NCBI RefSeq assembly: GCF_003665095.1
Contig: NZ_RCHV01000002.1
Span: forward strand, 3,954,501-4,018,500
DNA: 64,000 bases
Reading direction: 5' to 3'
Source of the DNA: Streptomyces sp. Z26
Lineage (GTDB): Bacteria; Actinomycetota; Actinomycetes; Streptomycetales; Streptomycetaceae
In this document: positions 1 to 8,640 of the stretch, piece by piece
Numbering within the stretch: the first letter of the stretch is position 1
Layout of the letters: each line of letters starts with the position of its first letter
Notes under the pieces: generated by a model
What the model saw: only the letters and a program-made list of their open reading frames with translations
Databases searched by the model: none
Told to the model about the DNA's origin: nothing
Program-made: the position numbers and the translations under genes

Positions 1-1
1 G

Positions 2-604
2 GACGCGGCGGTGGAGGGCTTCGCGCGGTACGGCTACCGCTCCGCGTCGATGGACGACATAGCGGAGGCGGCGGGGGTCTCCAAGCCGCTGGTCTACCAG
101 TACCTGAAGTCCAAGGACGACCTGTTCACCGCCTGCATCCGGCGGGAGTCCGCCGCGCTGGTCGCCGCCGTACGGGCGGGTACGGAGGACGCTGACGGTC
201 TGCTGCCCGCCGACCGGCGGCTGTGGAACGGCCTGTGCGCCTTCTTCGCGCACACCGCGGCCCACCCGCACGGCTGGGCGGTGGTGCACCAACAGGCCCG
301 TACGGAGGGGGAGTCGTTCGCGCGGGAGGCCGCCGCGGTGCGCGCCGAGATCGCGGAGCTGGTGACCGGGCTGCTCGGGGTCGCCGCGCGCGACGCGGGT
401 TGCGCCGACGACGCGCTCGCGGAACGCGAGGTGTCCGGGCTGGCGCACGCGCTGGTGGGTGCGGCCGAGTCCCTGGCCGACTGGGCCAACGCCCCGCGCC
501 AGGAACCGCCTTCGGCGCGGGAGACGGCGGCGACCCTGATGAACTTCTGCTGGGCCGGGATGGAGAACCTGCTCAAGGGCTCCCGCTGGACACCCGCCCC
601 GTGA
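2..604 (+). CDS. TetR-family transcriptional regulator, 5' end outside window
   Basis: The reading frame is open from the first bases, so the true start lies upstream of the window. The visible N-terminus is a typical TetR helix-turn-helix: GYRSASMDDIAEAAGVSKP, then LVYQYLKSKDDLF. The rest is a helical ligand-binding domain with no recognisable specificity. The stop lies inside the convergent MaoC gene (about 30 bp of overlap). The gene borders a fatty-acid block whose divergent promoter carries a perfect dyad, so it is a reasonable candidate regulator of that block. That role is inference from position only. Confidence 0.85.
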   Translation, partial: DAAVEGFARYGYRSASMDDIAEAAGVSKPLVYQYLKSKDDLFTACIRRESAALVAAVRAGTEDADGLLPADRRLWNGLCAFFAHTAAHPHGWAVVHQQARTEGESFAREAAAVRAEIAELVTGLLGVAARDAGCADDALAEREVSGLAHALVGAAESLADWANAPRQEPPSARETAATLMNFCWAGMENLLKGSRWTPAP

Positions 605-1541
605 GGTGCAGCCGCGGTGCGCGGCTGCTCCCGTCGGCGTCGGTGGCGTCGGGGCGTGGGCGGGCTCGTAGCTCGAACGTGCCGTTCCGCTCGCCGTAGT
701 GGACGGTGGCGGGCAGCAGCACGGGGGAACGGAACTCCGCGGAGAGGGTCAGCCGCCCCGCGCCCGTGAAGCCGGCCCCCGTACCCGCGCCCGGTTCCGC
801 TTGCGCCCCCGCTTCCGTCGCGGCGAGGCAGCGGGCCGCCAGCCACATGCCGTGGGCGATGGCGCGGCGGAAGCCGAACGGGCGGGCGGTGAGCGGGTGC
901 AGGTGGATCGGGTTGCGGTCGCCGGAGGCCGCCGCGTAGCGGCGTCCGAGGTCGCCCGGCAGCGCCCACTCGGCGCGTACGGGGAGCGGCCCGCCGGGCA
1001 CCTCCACGCCCGTCTCCGCACCCGCCTCCGGTTCCGCCTCCGTTCCGGCCGCCCGCGCGTGCCGGTACAGGTACGTGCTGCGCGACCGCCACACCTCCGT
1101 ACCGTCCGCCCGCACCTCCGTCACCACGTCGAAGCTGCTGCCCCTGCGGTGCGCCGCCAGCCCCTCCGCCCGTACGCGGACCTCCGGCAGGCCCTCGTCC
1201 GCCCGCAGCGCCCGGTGCTGCGTCACCTCGATGCCCGTGTGCACCAGGCCCAGCAGCGGGAACGGGAACGCGCGGTCCGCCAACAGCCGCATGGCCAGCG
1301 GGAATCCGAGGACGTGCGGGTACGTGGCGGGCAGTACGGCGCCCGTGCCCGCGCCCGTGCCTGCGCCCGCGCCCGGGGGCGCGAAACCGCACACGGCCGC
1401 GTACGTCGCGAGGCGGGCGCGGTCCACGCGTACGTCGCGCAGCACCAGCGGATCGGTGGGCAGGCGCGCGCCGTCGTACGGTCCGCGCTTGCGCAGTGAG
1501 CCGAGGGCGCCCTTGGCGAGAGTGGTCGCGAGCATCGTCAC
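573..1541 (-). CDS. MaoC-family (R)-3-hydroxyacyl dehydratase/hydratase, HtdX-like
   Basis: A 322-residue protein with a double hot-dog organisation. The C-terminal half carries the hydratase motif SGDRNPIHLHPL, with the Asp208-x4-His213 dyad, followed by AHGMW. MaoC proteins hydrate or dehydrate 2-enoyl and 3-hydroxyacyl thioesters. The GTG start overlaps the stop of the upstream reductase gene by four bases (GTGA), so the two are translationally coupled. In mycobacteria an HtdX-type MaoC gene sits beside fabG4 and fadA2, the same trio seen here. Gly/Ala/Thr-rich insertions near residues 56-70 and 165-185 look like linkers. Whether it acts in synthesis or beta-oxidation cannot be decided from sequence. 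Confidence 0.85.
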   Translation of the reverse strand: MTMLATTLAKGALGSLRKRGPYDGARLPTDPLVLRDVRVDRARLATYAAVCGFAPPGAGAGTGAGTGAVLPATYPHVLGFPLAMRLLADRAFPFPLLGLVHTGIEVTQHRALRADEGLPEVRVRAEGLAAHRRGSSFDVVTEVRADGTEVWRSRSTYLYRHARAAGTEAEPEAGAETGVEVPGGPLPVRAEWALPGDLGRRYAAASGDRNPIHLHPLTARPFGFRRAIAHGMWLAARCLAATEAGAQAEPGAGTGAGFTGAGRLTLSAEFRSPVLLPATVHYGERNGTFELRARPRPDATDADGSSRAPRLHLTGRVSSGSP

Positions 1542-3256
1542 GCCCCCAGGAGGCTCTGGCCGCAGACGCGGACGACCTGCCCGTTCACGGCGCCCGAGCC
1601 GGGGTCCGCGAACCAGGCGACGGTCTCCGCGACGTCCTCCGGAAGACCGCCCTGCGAGAGGGAGTTCATACGGCGGCCCGCCTCGCGGATGACGAGGGGG
1701 ATCGCGGCCGTCATCCGGGTCTCGATGAAGCCGGGGGCGACGGCGTTCACGGTGACGCCGTACTCGGCGGCGGCGCGCGGCGCCAGCGAGCGGACCATGC
1801 CGATGACGCCCGCCTTGCTGGCCGCGTAGTTGGTCTGACCGGTGTTCCCGGCGATGCCCGCGATGGAGGCGGTGGCGACGACACGGCCGCCCGCGCGTAC
1901 GGCACCGGACGCCAGCAGGTGGTCGGTGGTGCGCAGCACGCTCGCGAGGTTGACGTCCAGCACGGGACGCCAGCGGTCGGCGGGCATGTTGACGAGGCGG
2001 CGGTCACGGGTGATGCCCGCGTTGTGCACGAGGACGTCGAGGTCGCAGGGGAGCGCGGCGACGATCGCGTCGCCCGCGTCGGGGGCGGTGATGTCGAGGG
2101 GCAGCGCCCGGCCGCCGAGGCTCTCGGCGAGCGCGGACAACTCCGGTTCGGACTGCGGCACGTCGAGCAGGACGACGTGCGCGCCGTCCCGCGCGAGCGT
2201 GCGCGCGACGGTCGCGCCGATGCCGCGCGCCGCCCCGGTGACGAGGGCGGTACGGCCCGCCAGCGGGTGTGCCGGGTCGGCGGGCACGTGCGGGTCGGTG
2301 CCGGTGGCGCCGGCCCCCGTCGTGGGGAGCGCCGGGTCGAGGGTGATGACCTGGCCGCTCACGTACGCGGAACGGGGCGAGAGGAGGAAGCGGAACGTCG
2401 ACCGCAGCGCCTCGGCGGTGTCGGTGCCGCCCGTGGCGCGTGCGGGCTCCGCCACGGGGGCGGGGAGGGCGGTGACGGGGGCGACGACGGGGCCCGCGGG
2501 CGGGTCGTCCAGGGCGGGGACGACGCCGAGCCGCACCGTGCCCGTACGCACCGTCCGCGTCGCCCCGCCGCCGACCGCGACGGGGGTGGGGGCGGGGGCG
2601 GGCCGGGCGTCGGTCGCCCCTTCCACCTCTGCCACCCCGTCGGTCCCGTCCGTCCCTTCCGCCACCACCGTCGGCGGCTCAGCCTCCGCGTCCGCCGCGG
2701 GCCGCAGCCGTACGAGCTGCGCCGTACGCCCCTTGCCCAGCTCCTTGCCGAGCGACCGTACGAAGCCCTCCAATGCCTGCTGCGCCGCCGCTTGGTGGTG
2801 GTCGTCGGGGTCGGGCACGGAGCCGAGGACGACGACGCGGCCGTTGCTGGAGAGGTCGCGGAGGACCGGGTGCAGGGCGCTGTGGATCTCGTCGAGTTCC
2901 GCTATGGTCCGTATGCCCGTGGCGTCCAGGAGTACGGCGGACGTCGCCGAGGATTCGGGGGAGACGGGGAAGACGGGGGACTCGGGGGATTCGCGGGGCG
3001 TCGCGGTGTCGGTGGACGACGGGCGCGCGCCGCCGGTTCCCGTACGCACCACGAGCCCGCACGCGTCGAGCGCCGCCGCCAACGCGTCGGTGTCGTACGC
3101 GCTGCGTCCGGCCGTGAGGTGCAGCAGCGGGCCGCCTTCCAGCGTGGGCCGTTCCGCGGACCAGCGGTGGAGCCGCGCCGGTGCGGGCAGGCCGAGGCGG
3201 CGGGTGAGGAAGCGGCCGGGGCCCGTACGGGTCCAACGAAGGTAGCGGTCGACCAT
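1538..3256 (-). CDS. fabG4: Two-domain 3-oxoacyl-ACP/CoA reductase, FabG4-like (high-molecular-weight SDR)
   Basis: A 572-residue protein. The C-terminal SDR domain has the dinucleotide motif TGAARGIG (about 340-347), the NAG motif, and a catalytic triad read as Ser464, Tyr477 and Lys481 (YAASK). The first 300 residues form a degenerate SDR-like domain, as in mycobacterial FabG4. It is expected to reduce 3-oxoacyl thioesters with a nicotinamide cofactor. Mycobacterial FabG4 is about 450 residues; the extra length here is Ala/Pro/Val/Thr-rich linker around residues 75-110 and 185-285. The ATG follows GAGGAG. The gene is divergent from the thiolase gene and coupled to the MaoC gene downstream. 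Confidence 0.88.
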   Translation of the reverse strand: MVDRYLRWTRTGPGRFLTRRLGLPAPARLHRWSAERPTLEGGPLLHLTAGRSAYDTDALAAALDACGLVVRTGTGGARPSSTDTATPRESPESPVFPVSPESSATSAVLLDATGIRTIAELDEIHSALHPVLRDLSSNGRVVVLGSVPDPDDHHQAAAQQALEGFVRSLGKELGKGRTAQLVRLRPAADAEAEPPTVVAEGTDGTDGVAEVEGATDARPAPAPTPVAVGGGATRTVRTGTVRLGVVPALDDPPAGPVVAPVTALPAPVAEPARATGGTDTAEALRSTFRFLLSPRSAYVSGQVITLDPALPTTGAGATGTDPHVPADPAHPLAGRTALVTGAARGIGATVARTLARDGAHVVLLDVPQSEPELSALAESLGGRALPLDITAPDAGDAIVAALPCDLDVLVHNAGITRDRRLVNMPADRWRPVLDVNLASVLRTTDHLLASGAVRAGGRVVATASIAGIAGNTGQTNYAASKAGVIGMVRSLAPRAAAEYGVTVNAVAPGFIETRMTAAIPLVIREAGRRMNSLSQGGLPEDVAETVAWFADPGSGAVNGQVVRVCGQSLLGA

Positions 3257-3277
3257 TCCCCAACTCCTCGGGCTCGC

Positions 3278-3306
3278 GTAAATTTACCGTTGAGTAAGGT
3301 TACTCA
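3278..3306. promoter_or_regulatory. Dyad operators in the fabG4/fadA2 divergent promoter
   Basis: The short gap between the divergent reductase and thiolase genes holds two inverted repeats. GTAAATTTAC is a perfect 10-bp palindrome (3278-3287). TGAGTAAGGTTACTCA at 3291-3306 has perfect 7-bp arms separated by GG. This AT-rich island stands out from its surroundings. The 16-bp dyad has the size expected for a TetR-family operator and could control both transcription units. The truncated TetR gene at the window start is the nearest candidate. The assignment to that protein is inference. Confidence 0.6.
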
Positions 3307-3328
3307 CAGGTCAGGAGTTTGGTCGAGG

Positions 3329-4666
3329 ATGAGAAGCAGCGGCCTCATACGCACGCAGGTCCCGCGCCGGGTGGCGATCGTGGGCGGCAGCCGGATCCCG
3401 TTCGCGCGGGCGGACGGGCCGTACGCCACGTGCTCGAACCAGGACCTGCTCACCGCCGCGCTCGGCGGGCTCGTCGAACGCCACGGCCTGCACGGCGAAC
3501 GCGCCGTCGGCGAGGTCGTCGCGGGCGCCGTGCTCAAGCACAGCCGGGACTTCAACCTCGCCCGCGAGAGCGTCCTCTCCACCGGCCTCGACCCGCGCAC
3601 ACCCGCGTACGACATCCAACAGGCGTGCGCCACCAGCCTCCAGGCCGTCATCGCCGTCGCCAACAAGATCGCGCTCGGGCAGCTCGAATCCGGCGTCGCG
3701 GGCGGCGCCGACACCGCCAGCGACCCGCCCATCGGCCTCAACGACCGCATGCGCCACATCCTCCTCGCCGCCCGCCGCGCCGAGGGCGGCACCGCGCGCG
3801 TACGGGAGCTGGCGCGCGTGCGGCCCAAGCACTTCGTACCGGAGGTGCCGCGCAACGCCGAGCCGCGCACCGGCCGTTCCATGGGCGAGCACGCCGCCCG
3901 TACGGCACGGGAGTGGGGCATCACGCGCCAGGCCCAGGACGAACTGGCCGCTCTCAGCCACCGCAACCTCGCCTCCGCCTACGACAGCGGCTTCCTGCAC
4001 GACCTCGTCGTCCCCTTCAACGGTCTCGCCCGCGACCAGAACCTGCGCCCCGGCACCACCGCGCAGAAACTCGCCGCGCTGCCGCCGGTGTTCGGCCTCC
4101 CCGACGCCGAGGGCCACCCGGGCGCCCCCGCCGAGGGACCGGCCGGTGCCGCCGAACCCACCATGACCGCCGGGAACTCCACGCCGCTCAGCGACGGCGC
4201 CGCCACCGTCCTGCTGGCCTCGGAGGAGTGGGCGGAACGGCGCGGGCTGCGGCCGCTCGCGTACCTCACCGCGTACGAGACGGGGGCCGTCGACTTCACC
4301 GAGGAGGCGGGCGAGGGGCTGCTGATGGCGCCCGCGTACGCCGTGCCGCGCATGCTCCGCCGCGTCGGACTCGGCATGGAGGACTTCGAACTGGTCGAGA
4401 TCCACGAGGCGTTCGCCTCCCAGGTGCTCGCCACGCTCAGCGCCTGGGAGAAGCAGGGCCTCGCGCCCGTGGACCGGGGCCGCCTCAACGTCGCCGGTTC
4501 GTCGCTGGCCACCGGCCACCCCTTCGCCGCCACCGGCGCCCGTATCGTCGCGACGCTCGCCAAGCTCCTCGCGGAGCGGGAGGGCGCCGGGCCGGGCGCG
4601 CTGGGGCTGATCTCCGTGTGCGCCGCCGGAGGGCAGGGGGTGACGGCGATCCTCGAACGCGCGTAG
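3329..4666 (+). CDS. fadA2: Acetyl-CoA acetyltransferase / 3-ketoacyl-CoA thiolase, FadA2-like
   Basis: A 445-residue thiolase. The acylated cysteine is Cys100 in QQACATSLQA, the catalytic His is in GHPFAATGAR, and the second Cys is in SVCAAGGQG near the C-terminus, so all catalytic residues are present. It cleaves or condenses acyl-CoA and acetyl-CoA in beta-oxidation. The ATG at 3329 was chosen because AGGAG lies 11 bases upstream and the family fold begins there; the frame stays open far upstream but without thiolase sequence. It is divergent from fabG4 and followed after about 95 bp by an acyl-CoA synthetase gene, which suggests a fatty-acid utilisation unit. Confidence 0.92.
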   Translation: MRSSGLIRTQVPRRVAIVGGSRIPFARADGPYATCSNQDLLTAALGGLVERHGLHGERAVGEVVAGAVLKHSRDFNLARESVLSTGLDPRTPAYDIQQACATSLQAVIAVANKIALGQLESGVAGGADTASDPPIGLNDRMRHILLAARRAEGGTARVRELARVRPKHFVPEVPRNAEPRTGRSMGEHAARTAREWGITRQAQDELAALSHRNLASAYDSGFLHDLVVPFNGLARDQNLRPGTTAQKLAALPPVFGLPDAEGHPGAPAEGPAGAAEPTMTAGNSTPLSDGAATVLLASEEWAERRGLRPLAYLTAYETGAVDFTEEAGEGLLMAPAYAVPRMLRRVGLGMEDFELVEIHEAFASQVLATLSAWEKQGLAPVDRGRLNVAGSSLATGHPFAATGARIVATLAKLLAEREGAGPGALGLISVCAAGGQGVTAILERA

Positions 4667-4762
4667 GCGCACCGGGCGTTGGCACGCTGCTCCGCCCCGC
4701 GCGCCCCGCCCGTACCCCGCACCGGACCTGGACCTGGAACCTCCGACCCTCAAGGAGCCACC

Positions 4763-6769
4763 ATGCCCGAGCAGACCGCCGCCCCCCGCCCGCCCGCGCC
4801 GACCCCCGACGGAGCCGCGAGCCCCCGCAACCCCGCTCCCGCCCCCGCCGTCGTGGAGCCGGTGCGGCACGTGGTCGACGGCGTCGTACGGGAGGTGTCC
4901 GTACCGCCGCTGGCCGCGCCCGTGGAGCACGGCTCCCTCGCGGACGTGCCGTTCCGGAACGCCGCCGAGGCCCCCGACGACGTCGTCCTCAGCCGCAGGC
5001 AGCCGGACGGCAGCTGGACGGACGTGACGGCGGCGACGTTCGCGGACGAGGTGCGGGCCACCGCCAAGGGGCTGATCGCGTGCGGCCTGCGGCCCGGCGA
5101 CCGGCTGGCCATCATGGCCCGTACGAGCTACGAGTGGACGCTCCTCGACTTCGCCGGCTGGGCGGCCGGACTGGTCACCGTGCCCGTCTACCCCACGTCG
5201 TCGGCCGAGCAGACGCGCCACATCCTCCAGGACGCTGGCGTGGCCGCGTGCGCCGTCGAGAACGTCGAGCTGGCGCGGCTCGTGACGGGCGTACGGGACG
5301 GGCTGCCGACCCTGGAACACCTCTGGCAGTTCGACGCCGGGGCCCTGTCGCAGCTGGTGGCGGCGGGCCGGGGCGACGGCCGGGGCGCCTCCGGGGACGA
5401 AGGCGGGGAGGGGGAGCCGCGCGCGGCCGTGTCGGACGAGGCCGTCGAGGAACGCCGGGCCCTGCTCACCCCCGACACCATCGCCACGCTGATCTACACC
5501 TCCGGCACCACCGGCCGCCCCAAGGGCTGCGTGCTCACCCACGCCAACTTCTTCGCCGAGGTGGACAACAACACCGAACTGCTCCACCCCGTCTTCCGGT
5601 CCGTCAGCACCGAACCGGCCTCGACGCTGCTGTTCCTGCCGCTGGCCCACGTGTTCGGGCGGATGGTCGCGGTCGGCTGCGTGCGCGCCCGCGTACGGCT
5701 CGGGCACGCGCCCAGCATCCGTACGGACGACCTGCTGGCGGACCTGGCGGGCTTCCGGCCCACGTTCCTGCTGGCCATCCCGTACGTCCTGGAGAAGGTC
5801 TACAACACCGGCCGCGCCACCGCCGAGAAGATGCGCCGCGCCTCGTCGTTCGACCGCGCGGCGGCGATCGCCGTCCGGTGGGGGGAGGCCGCGATCGACG
5901 CGCGGAACGGCCACGGGCCGGGCCCCGGCCTGGGGCTGCGGGCGGCGCGGGCGCTGTACGACCCGCTGGTCTACCGGCGGATCAGGGCGGCGCTCGGCGG
6001 CCACGTCCGGTACGTCATCTGCGGCGGCTCACCGCTGGGCAGGCGCCTCGGGGCGTTCTACACGGGCGCGGGCGTCGAGGTGTACGAGGGCTACGGGCTG
6101 ACGGAGACCACCGCCGCGCACACCGTGACACCCCCGCTCCGGCCCCGGCTGGGCACGGTCGGCTGGCCGCTGCCGGGCACGGCCGTGCGGATCGCGGACG
6201 ACGGCGAGGTGCTGCTCAAGGGCGACCAGGTGTTCCGCGGGTACTGGGACGCGGAACGGCGCGCCGCCGTCCCGGACGTGTCCGACGACGGCTGGTTCGC
6301 GACGGGCGACGTCGGGCGGCTCGACGACGACGGCTACCTCGTCATCACCGGACGCAAGAAGGACCTGATCATCACCTCCGGCGGCAAGAACATCGCGCCC
6401 GCGCCCCTGGAGGACCGGCTGCGCGCGCACCCGCTCGTCCAGCAGTGCCTGGTCGTGGGCGACGACAGGCCGTACGCCGCCGCGCTGGTCACCCTGGAGC
6501 CGGACGGGATCGCGCACTGGCGGCGGACGCACGGCAAGGAGGCGCTGTCGGCGGCCGAACTCACGGCGGACGAGGACCTGTTGCGCGAACTGCAAGGAGC
6601 CGTGGACGACACCAACCAGCTGGTGTCCCGCGCCGAGTCGATCCGGCGCTTCGCGGTGCTGCCGACGGACTTCACCGAGGAGGGCGGGCACCTCACGCCG
6701 TCGATGAAGCTGCGACGGGCGGCGATCGTACGGGACTTCGCCGCGGAGATCGACGAACTCTACGGCTGA
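4763..6769 (+). CDS. Long-chain fatty-acid-CoA ligase (AMP-binding, FadD15-like)
   Basis: A 668-residue adenylate-forming enzyme. It has the P-loop YTSGTTGRPKG, the adenine-binding motif GYGLTETT, the hinge GDVGRLDDDGYLVITGRKKD and the C-terminal GGKNIAP segment of long-chain acyl-CoA synthetases. It activates fatty acids to acyl-AMP and then acyl-CoA, feeding the adjacent thiolase, reductase and hydratase. The ATG at 4763 follows AAGGAG at ideal spacing. An upstream in-frame TTG adds only 28 low-complexity residues and was rejected. The first 30 residues are Pro/Ala-rich. Chain-length preference cannot be read from sequence. Confidence 0.9.
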   Translation: MPEQTAAPRPPAPTPDGAASPRNPAPAPAVVEPVRHVVDGVVREVSVPPLAAPVEHGSLADVPFRNAAEAPDDVVLSRRQPDGSWTDVTAATFADEVRATAKGLIACGLRPGDRLAIMARTSYEWTLLDFAGWAAGLVTVPVYPTSSAEQTRHILQDAGVAACAVENVELARLVTGVRDGLPTLEHLWQFDAGALSQLVAAGRGDGRGASGDEGGEGEPRAAVSDEAVEERRALLTPDTIATLIYTSGTTGRPKGCVLTHANFFAEVDNNTELLHPVFRSVSTEPASTLLFLPLAHVFGRMVAVGCVRARVRLGHAPSIRTDDLLADLAGFRPTFLLAIPYVLEKVYNTGRATAEKMRRASSFDRAAAIAVRWGEAAIDARNGHGPGPGLGLRAARALYDPLVYRRIRAALGGHVRYVICGGSPLGRRLGAFYTGAGVEVYEGYGLTETTAAHTVTPPLRPRLGTVGWPLPGTAVRIADDGEVLLKGDQVFRGYWDAERRAAVPDVSDDGWFATGDVGRLDDDGYLVITGRKKDLIITSGGKNIAPAPLEDRLRAHPLVQQCLVVGDDRPYAAALVTLEPDGIAHWRRTHGKEALSAAELTADEDLLRELQGAVDDTNQLVSRAESIRRFAVLPTDFTEEGGHLTPSMKLRRAAIVRDFAAEIDELYG

Positions 6770-6792
6770 CGACGGGAGTCGGGAGTCCGGAG

Positions 6793-6824
6793 CCGGGCGG
6801 ACGGTCGTGCGACCGTCCGCCCGG
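6793..6824. terminator. Bidirectional terminator hairpin between fadD and the dioxygenase gene
   Basis: A perfect 15-bp inverted repeat (6793-6807 and 6810-6824) around a 2-base centre lies in the 62-bp gap between two convergent genes. There is no long T-run, as is usual for Streptomyces terminators. Confidence 0.75.
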
Positions 6825-6831
6825 ACACCGC

Positions 6832-7806
6832 CTAGAAGGGCCGGTCGCCCGCGATGGCGACGCGTTCGGCGACGCGGCGCTGCGGCGCGTAGTCGTCCAC
6901 CGCGTAGTGCTGCGTGGCGCGGTTGTCCCAGAACGCGATGTCGCCGGGCTGCCAGCGGAACCGCACCTGGTACTCGGGTACGTGCGCCTGCTGCACCAGT
7001 TCGCGCAGCAGCGCGTCGCTCTCCGCCCGCGGCATGCCCGTGATGTGCGTGGTGAACGAGGTGTTGACGAACAGCAGCTTGCGGCCCGTCTCCGGGTGGG
7101 TGCGCACCACCGGGTGCTCCACGGGCGGGAACTCGTCCTGGAGCGGCACCAGTCGGTCCGGCCCGTAGAAGCGGACGAAGCCGGGGATGAAGTCGTGCAC
7201 CGCGGTGGCGCCGTCGATCCGCGCCTTCACGGAGTCCGACAGGTTGTCGTACGCGCAGGCCATGTCGGCCCACATGGTGTCCCCGCCGACCGGCGGCACC
7301 TCGCGCAGCTGCAACACGGCGCCCAGCGCGGGACGTTCACGGAAGGTGACGTCGGCGTGCCAGACGTTCTCGTACGTGGGGGTGGCGCTGCCGCCCTTGT
7401 CGAAGCGGACGACGTCGTCGGAGGAGCCGCGGGCCAGCAGCGGGTTGGTCTCCAACTCGCCCCAGTGGAGGGCGAAGTCGCGCTGCTGCTCGGGGGTCAG
7501 GTGCTGGGCGCGGAAGAACAGCACCTTCCACTCCAGCAGCGCGCGGTTCAACTCCTCGCGCAGCGCCGGGCCCAGCGGCCGGGAGAGGTCGACGCCGCTG
7601 ATCTCGGCGCCGATCACCCGGCCCTGCGGCGTCAGTTGGAAGAGTTCGTACGGGCGGTCCTGCCAGTCCTCGGGAACGCGGCGCAGGGTGCGACGGCCCT
7701 CGTAGATGCCGCCGCCCGGGATGGGGGCGGGACGCAGCCGGGGCGCGGGGGTGGGGGAAGCGGTGTCGGCGCGGGACGTCACGGGACGCGGGTCGGTCAG
7801 GGACAC
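6832..7806 (-). CDS. TauD/TfdA-family Fe(II)/2-oxoglutarate dioxygenase
   Basis: A 324-residue protein with the TauD iron triad: His150 and Asp152 in VWHADVTF, and distal His300 in RATQHYA. Conserved arginines follow (RRVAER) for 2-oxoglutarate. The family oxidises substrates such as taurine, alkyl sulfates or aryloxyacids, and the substrate cannot be named here. The GTG start is preceded by AGGAG. No sulfonate transporter lies nearby. The first 30 residues are Pro/Ala-rich and probably disordered. A readable promoter with a palindrome over the start site lies about 145 nt upstream. Confidence 0.85.
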   Translation of the reverse strand: MSLTDPRPVTSRADTASPTPAPRLRPAPIPGGGIYEGRRTLRRVPEDWQDRPYELFQLTPQGRVIGAEISGVDLSRPLGPALREELNRALLEWKVLFFRAQHLTPEQQRDFALHWGELETNPLLARGSSDDVVRFDKGGSATPTYENVWHADVTFRERPALGAVLQLREVPPVGGDTMWADMACAYDNLSDSVKARIDGATAVHDFIPGFVRFYGPDRLVPLQDEFPPVEHPVVRTHPETGRKLLFVNTSFTTHITGMPRAESDALLRELVQQAHVPEYQVRFRWQPGDIAFWDNRATQHYAVDDYAPQRRVAERVAIAGDRPF

Positions 7807-7943
7807 GGAGCTCTCCTGGCGGCAGTGGTGGATGAAGACGTCGAAGCGGATGAAGGCGCTGACGTGCCGCAGCTAGAGACCGGACCGCTCACACCCGTAA
7901 CGGACCGGGACACCGAGGGTGCTGGCCGCATATGACGAGTGCT

Positions 7944-7989
7944 GCATGATCATGCGAACATTCTGGGGATCGGCCGTGTGCGCTGTCAA
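7944..7989 (-). promoter_or_regulatory. Predicted promoter and operator of the TauD-like gene
   Basis: Reading the minus strand, a consensus TTGACA (7989-7984) is followed 18 bases later by CAGAAT (7965-7960). The perfect 12-bp palindrome GCATGATCATGC (7955-7944) falls where transcription should start. A palindrome over +1 is a typical repressor site. The resulting leader would be about 145 nt. The rest of the 344-bp gap to the cold-shock gene holds the cold-shock terminator and no gene. Confidence 0.5.
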
Positions 7990-8097
7990 TGGTGGGGTAC
8001 GCGGGGTGGTTGGTGTGATTGCTCACCGTGCCCGTGGCATGTGCCGACCGTACGGGCGGTCCCCGTACGGGAGTTGGCGGGTGCCGGGCACAACGGC

Positions 8098-8125
8098 AGG
8101 AGCCCCCGCCGGGGCGGGGGCTCCT
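8098..8125 (-). terminator. Terminator of the cold-shock gene
   Basis: A 13-bp perfect inverted repeat (AGGAGCCCCCGCC and its complement) lies about 25 bp downstream of the cold-shock stop codon on the minus strand. Confidence 0.7.
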
Positions 8126-8150
8126 TGGTGGTGCTCACACAGTGAGGTGA

Positions 8151-8354
8151 TCAGACGGGAGTGACGTTCTCCGCCTGCGGGCCCTTCGGGCCCTGGGTCA
8201 CGTCAAAGTTCACCTGCTGGTTCTCCTCGAGGGAGCGGAAGCCGGTGGCGTTGATCGCGGAGTAGTGGACGAACACATCGGGACCGCCGCCGTCCTGGGC
8301 GATGAAGCCGAAGCCCTTTTCAGCGTTGAACCACTTGACGGTTCCGGTAGCCAT
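8151..8354 (-). CDS. Cold-shock domain protein (CspA family)
   Basis: A 67-residue single CSD protein. The RNP1-type KGFGFI and RNP2-type DVFVHYSAI motifs are both present, and the length matches the family exactly. It binds single-stranded nucleic acid as an RNA chaperone; Streptomyces carry several paralogues, so cold induction is not certain. AGGGAGG precedes the ATG. Its promoter is probably TTGCAG (8475-8470), a 17-base spacer, then TACAGA (8452-8447) on the minus strand, giving an 85-90 nt leader. The gene is divergent from mqnA. Confidence 0.95.
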   Translation of the reverse strand: MATGTVKWFNAEKGFGFIAQDGGGPDVFVHYSAINATGFRSLEENQQVNFDVTQGPKGPQAENVTPV

Positions 8355-8446
8355 AAGCCCTCCCTGGGCCTATAAGGGTCGCCCTGCTCCAGATCCTGCA
8401 AGAAGTCTGAAAATGACGAGAGCCCGCGGTCACATGCTCCGCAGGC

Positions 8447-8475
8447 TCTGTACTGCAAGGGAAACCAAACTGCAA
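8447..8475 (-). promoter_or_regulatory. Predicted promoter of the cold-shock gene
   Basis: On the minus strand TTGCAG and TACAGA are separated by 17 bases. This fits a housekeeping-sigma promoter and leaves the long leader usual for csp genes. It was read by eye only. Confidence 0.5.
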
Positions 8476-8640
8476 CTTGCGGCGAGCCTAGCACGGTGAA
8501 GCTGTGGCGCGGAAGTGCTGAAGATCTGTCGGTGGCGAACACCTCCCCGTACCCGCCCCGTCCCTGGCCAGGAGGGGTCCGTGAGGGCCCGTGGGGACCC
8601 GTCCGCCGTACGGTGCCCCGCCGGGCGTACGCTCCGGAGT

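Noticed and set aside
1496..3328. Upstream extension of the thiolase frame (open for over 1800 bases)
   Set aside because: It is antisense to fabG4, Arg/Gly-rich and without thiolase sequence; the start at 3329 has a ribosome site.
3311..6004. 897-codon minus-strand open frame
   Set aside because: It is the shadow of the thiolase and ligase genes; its composition is Arg/Gly/Val-rich and matches no family.
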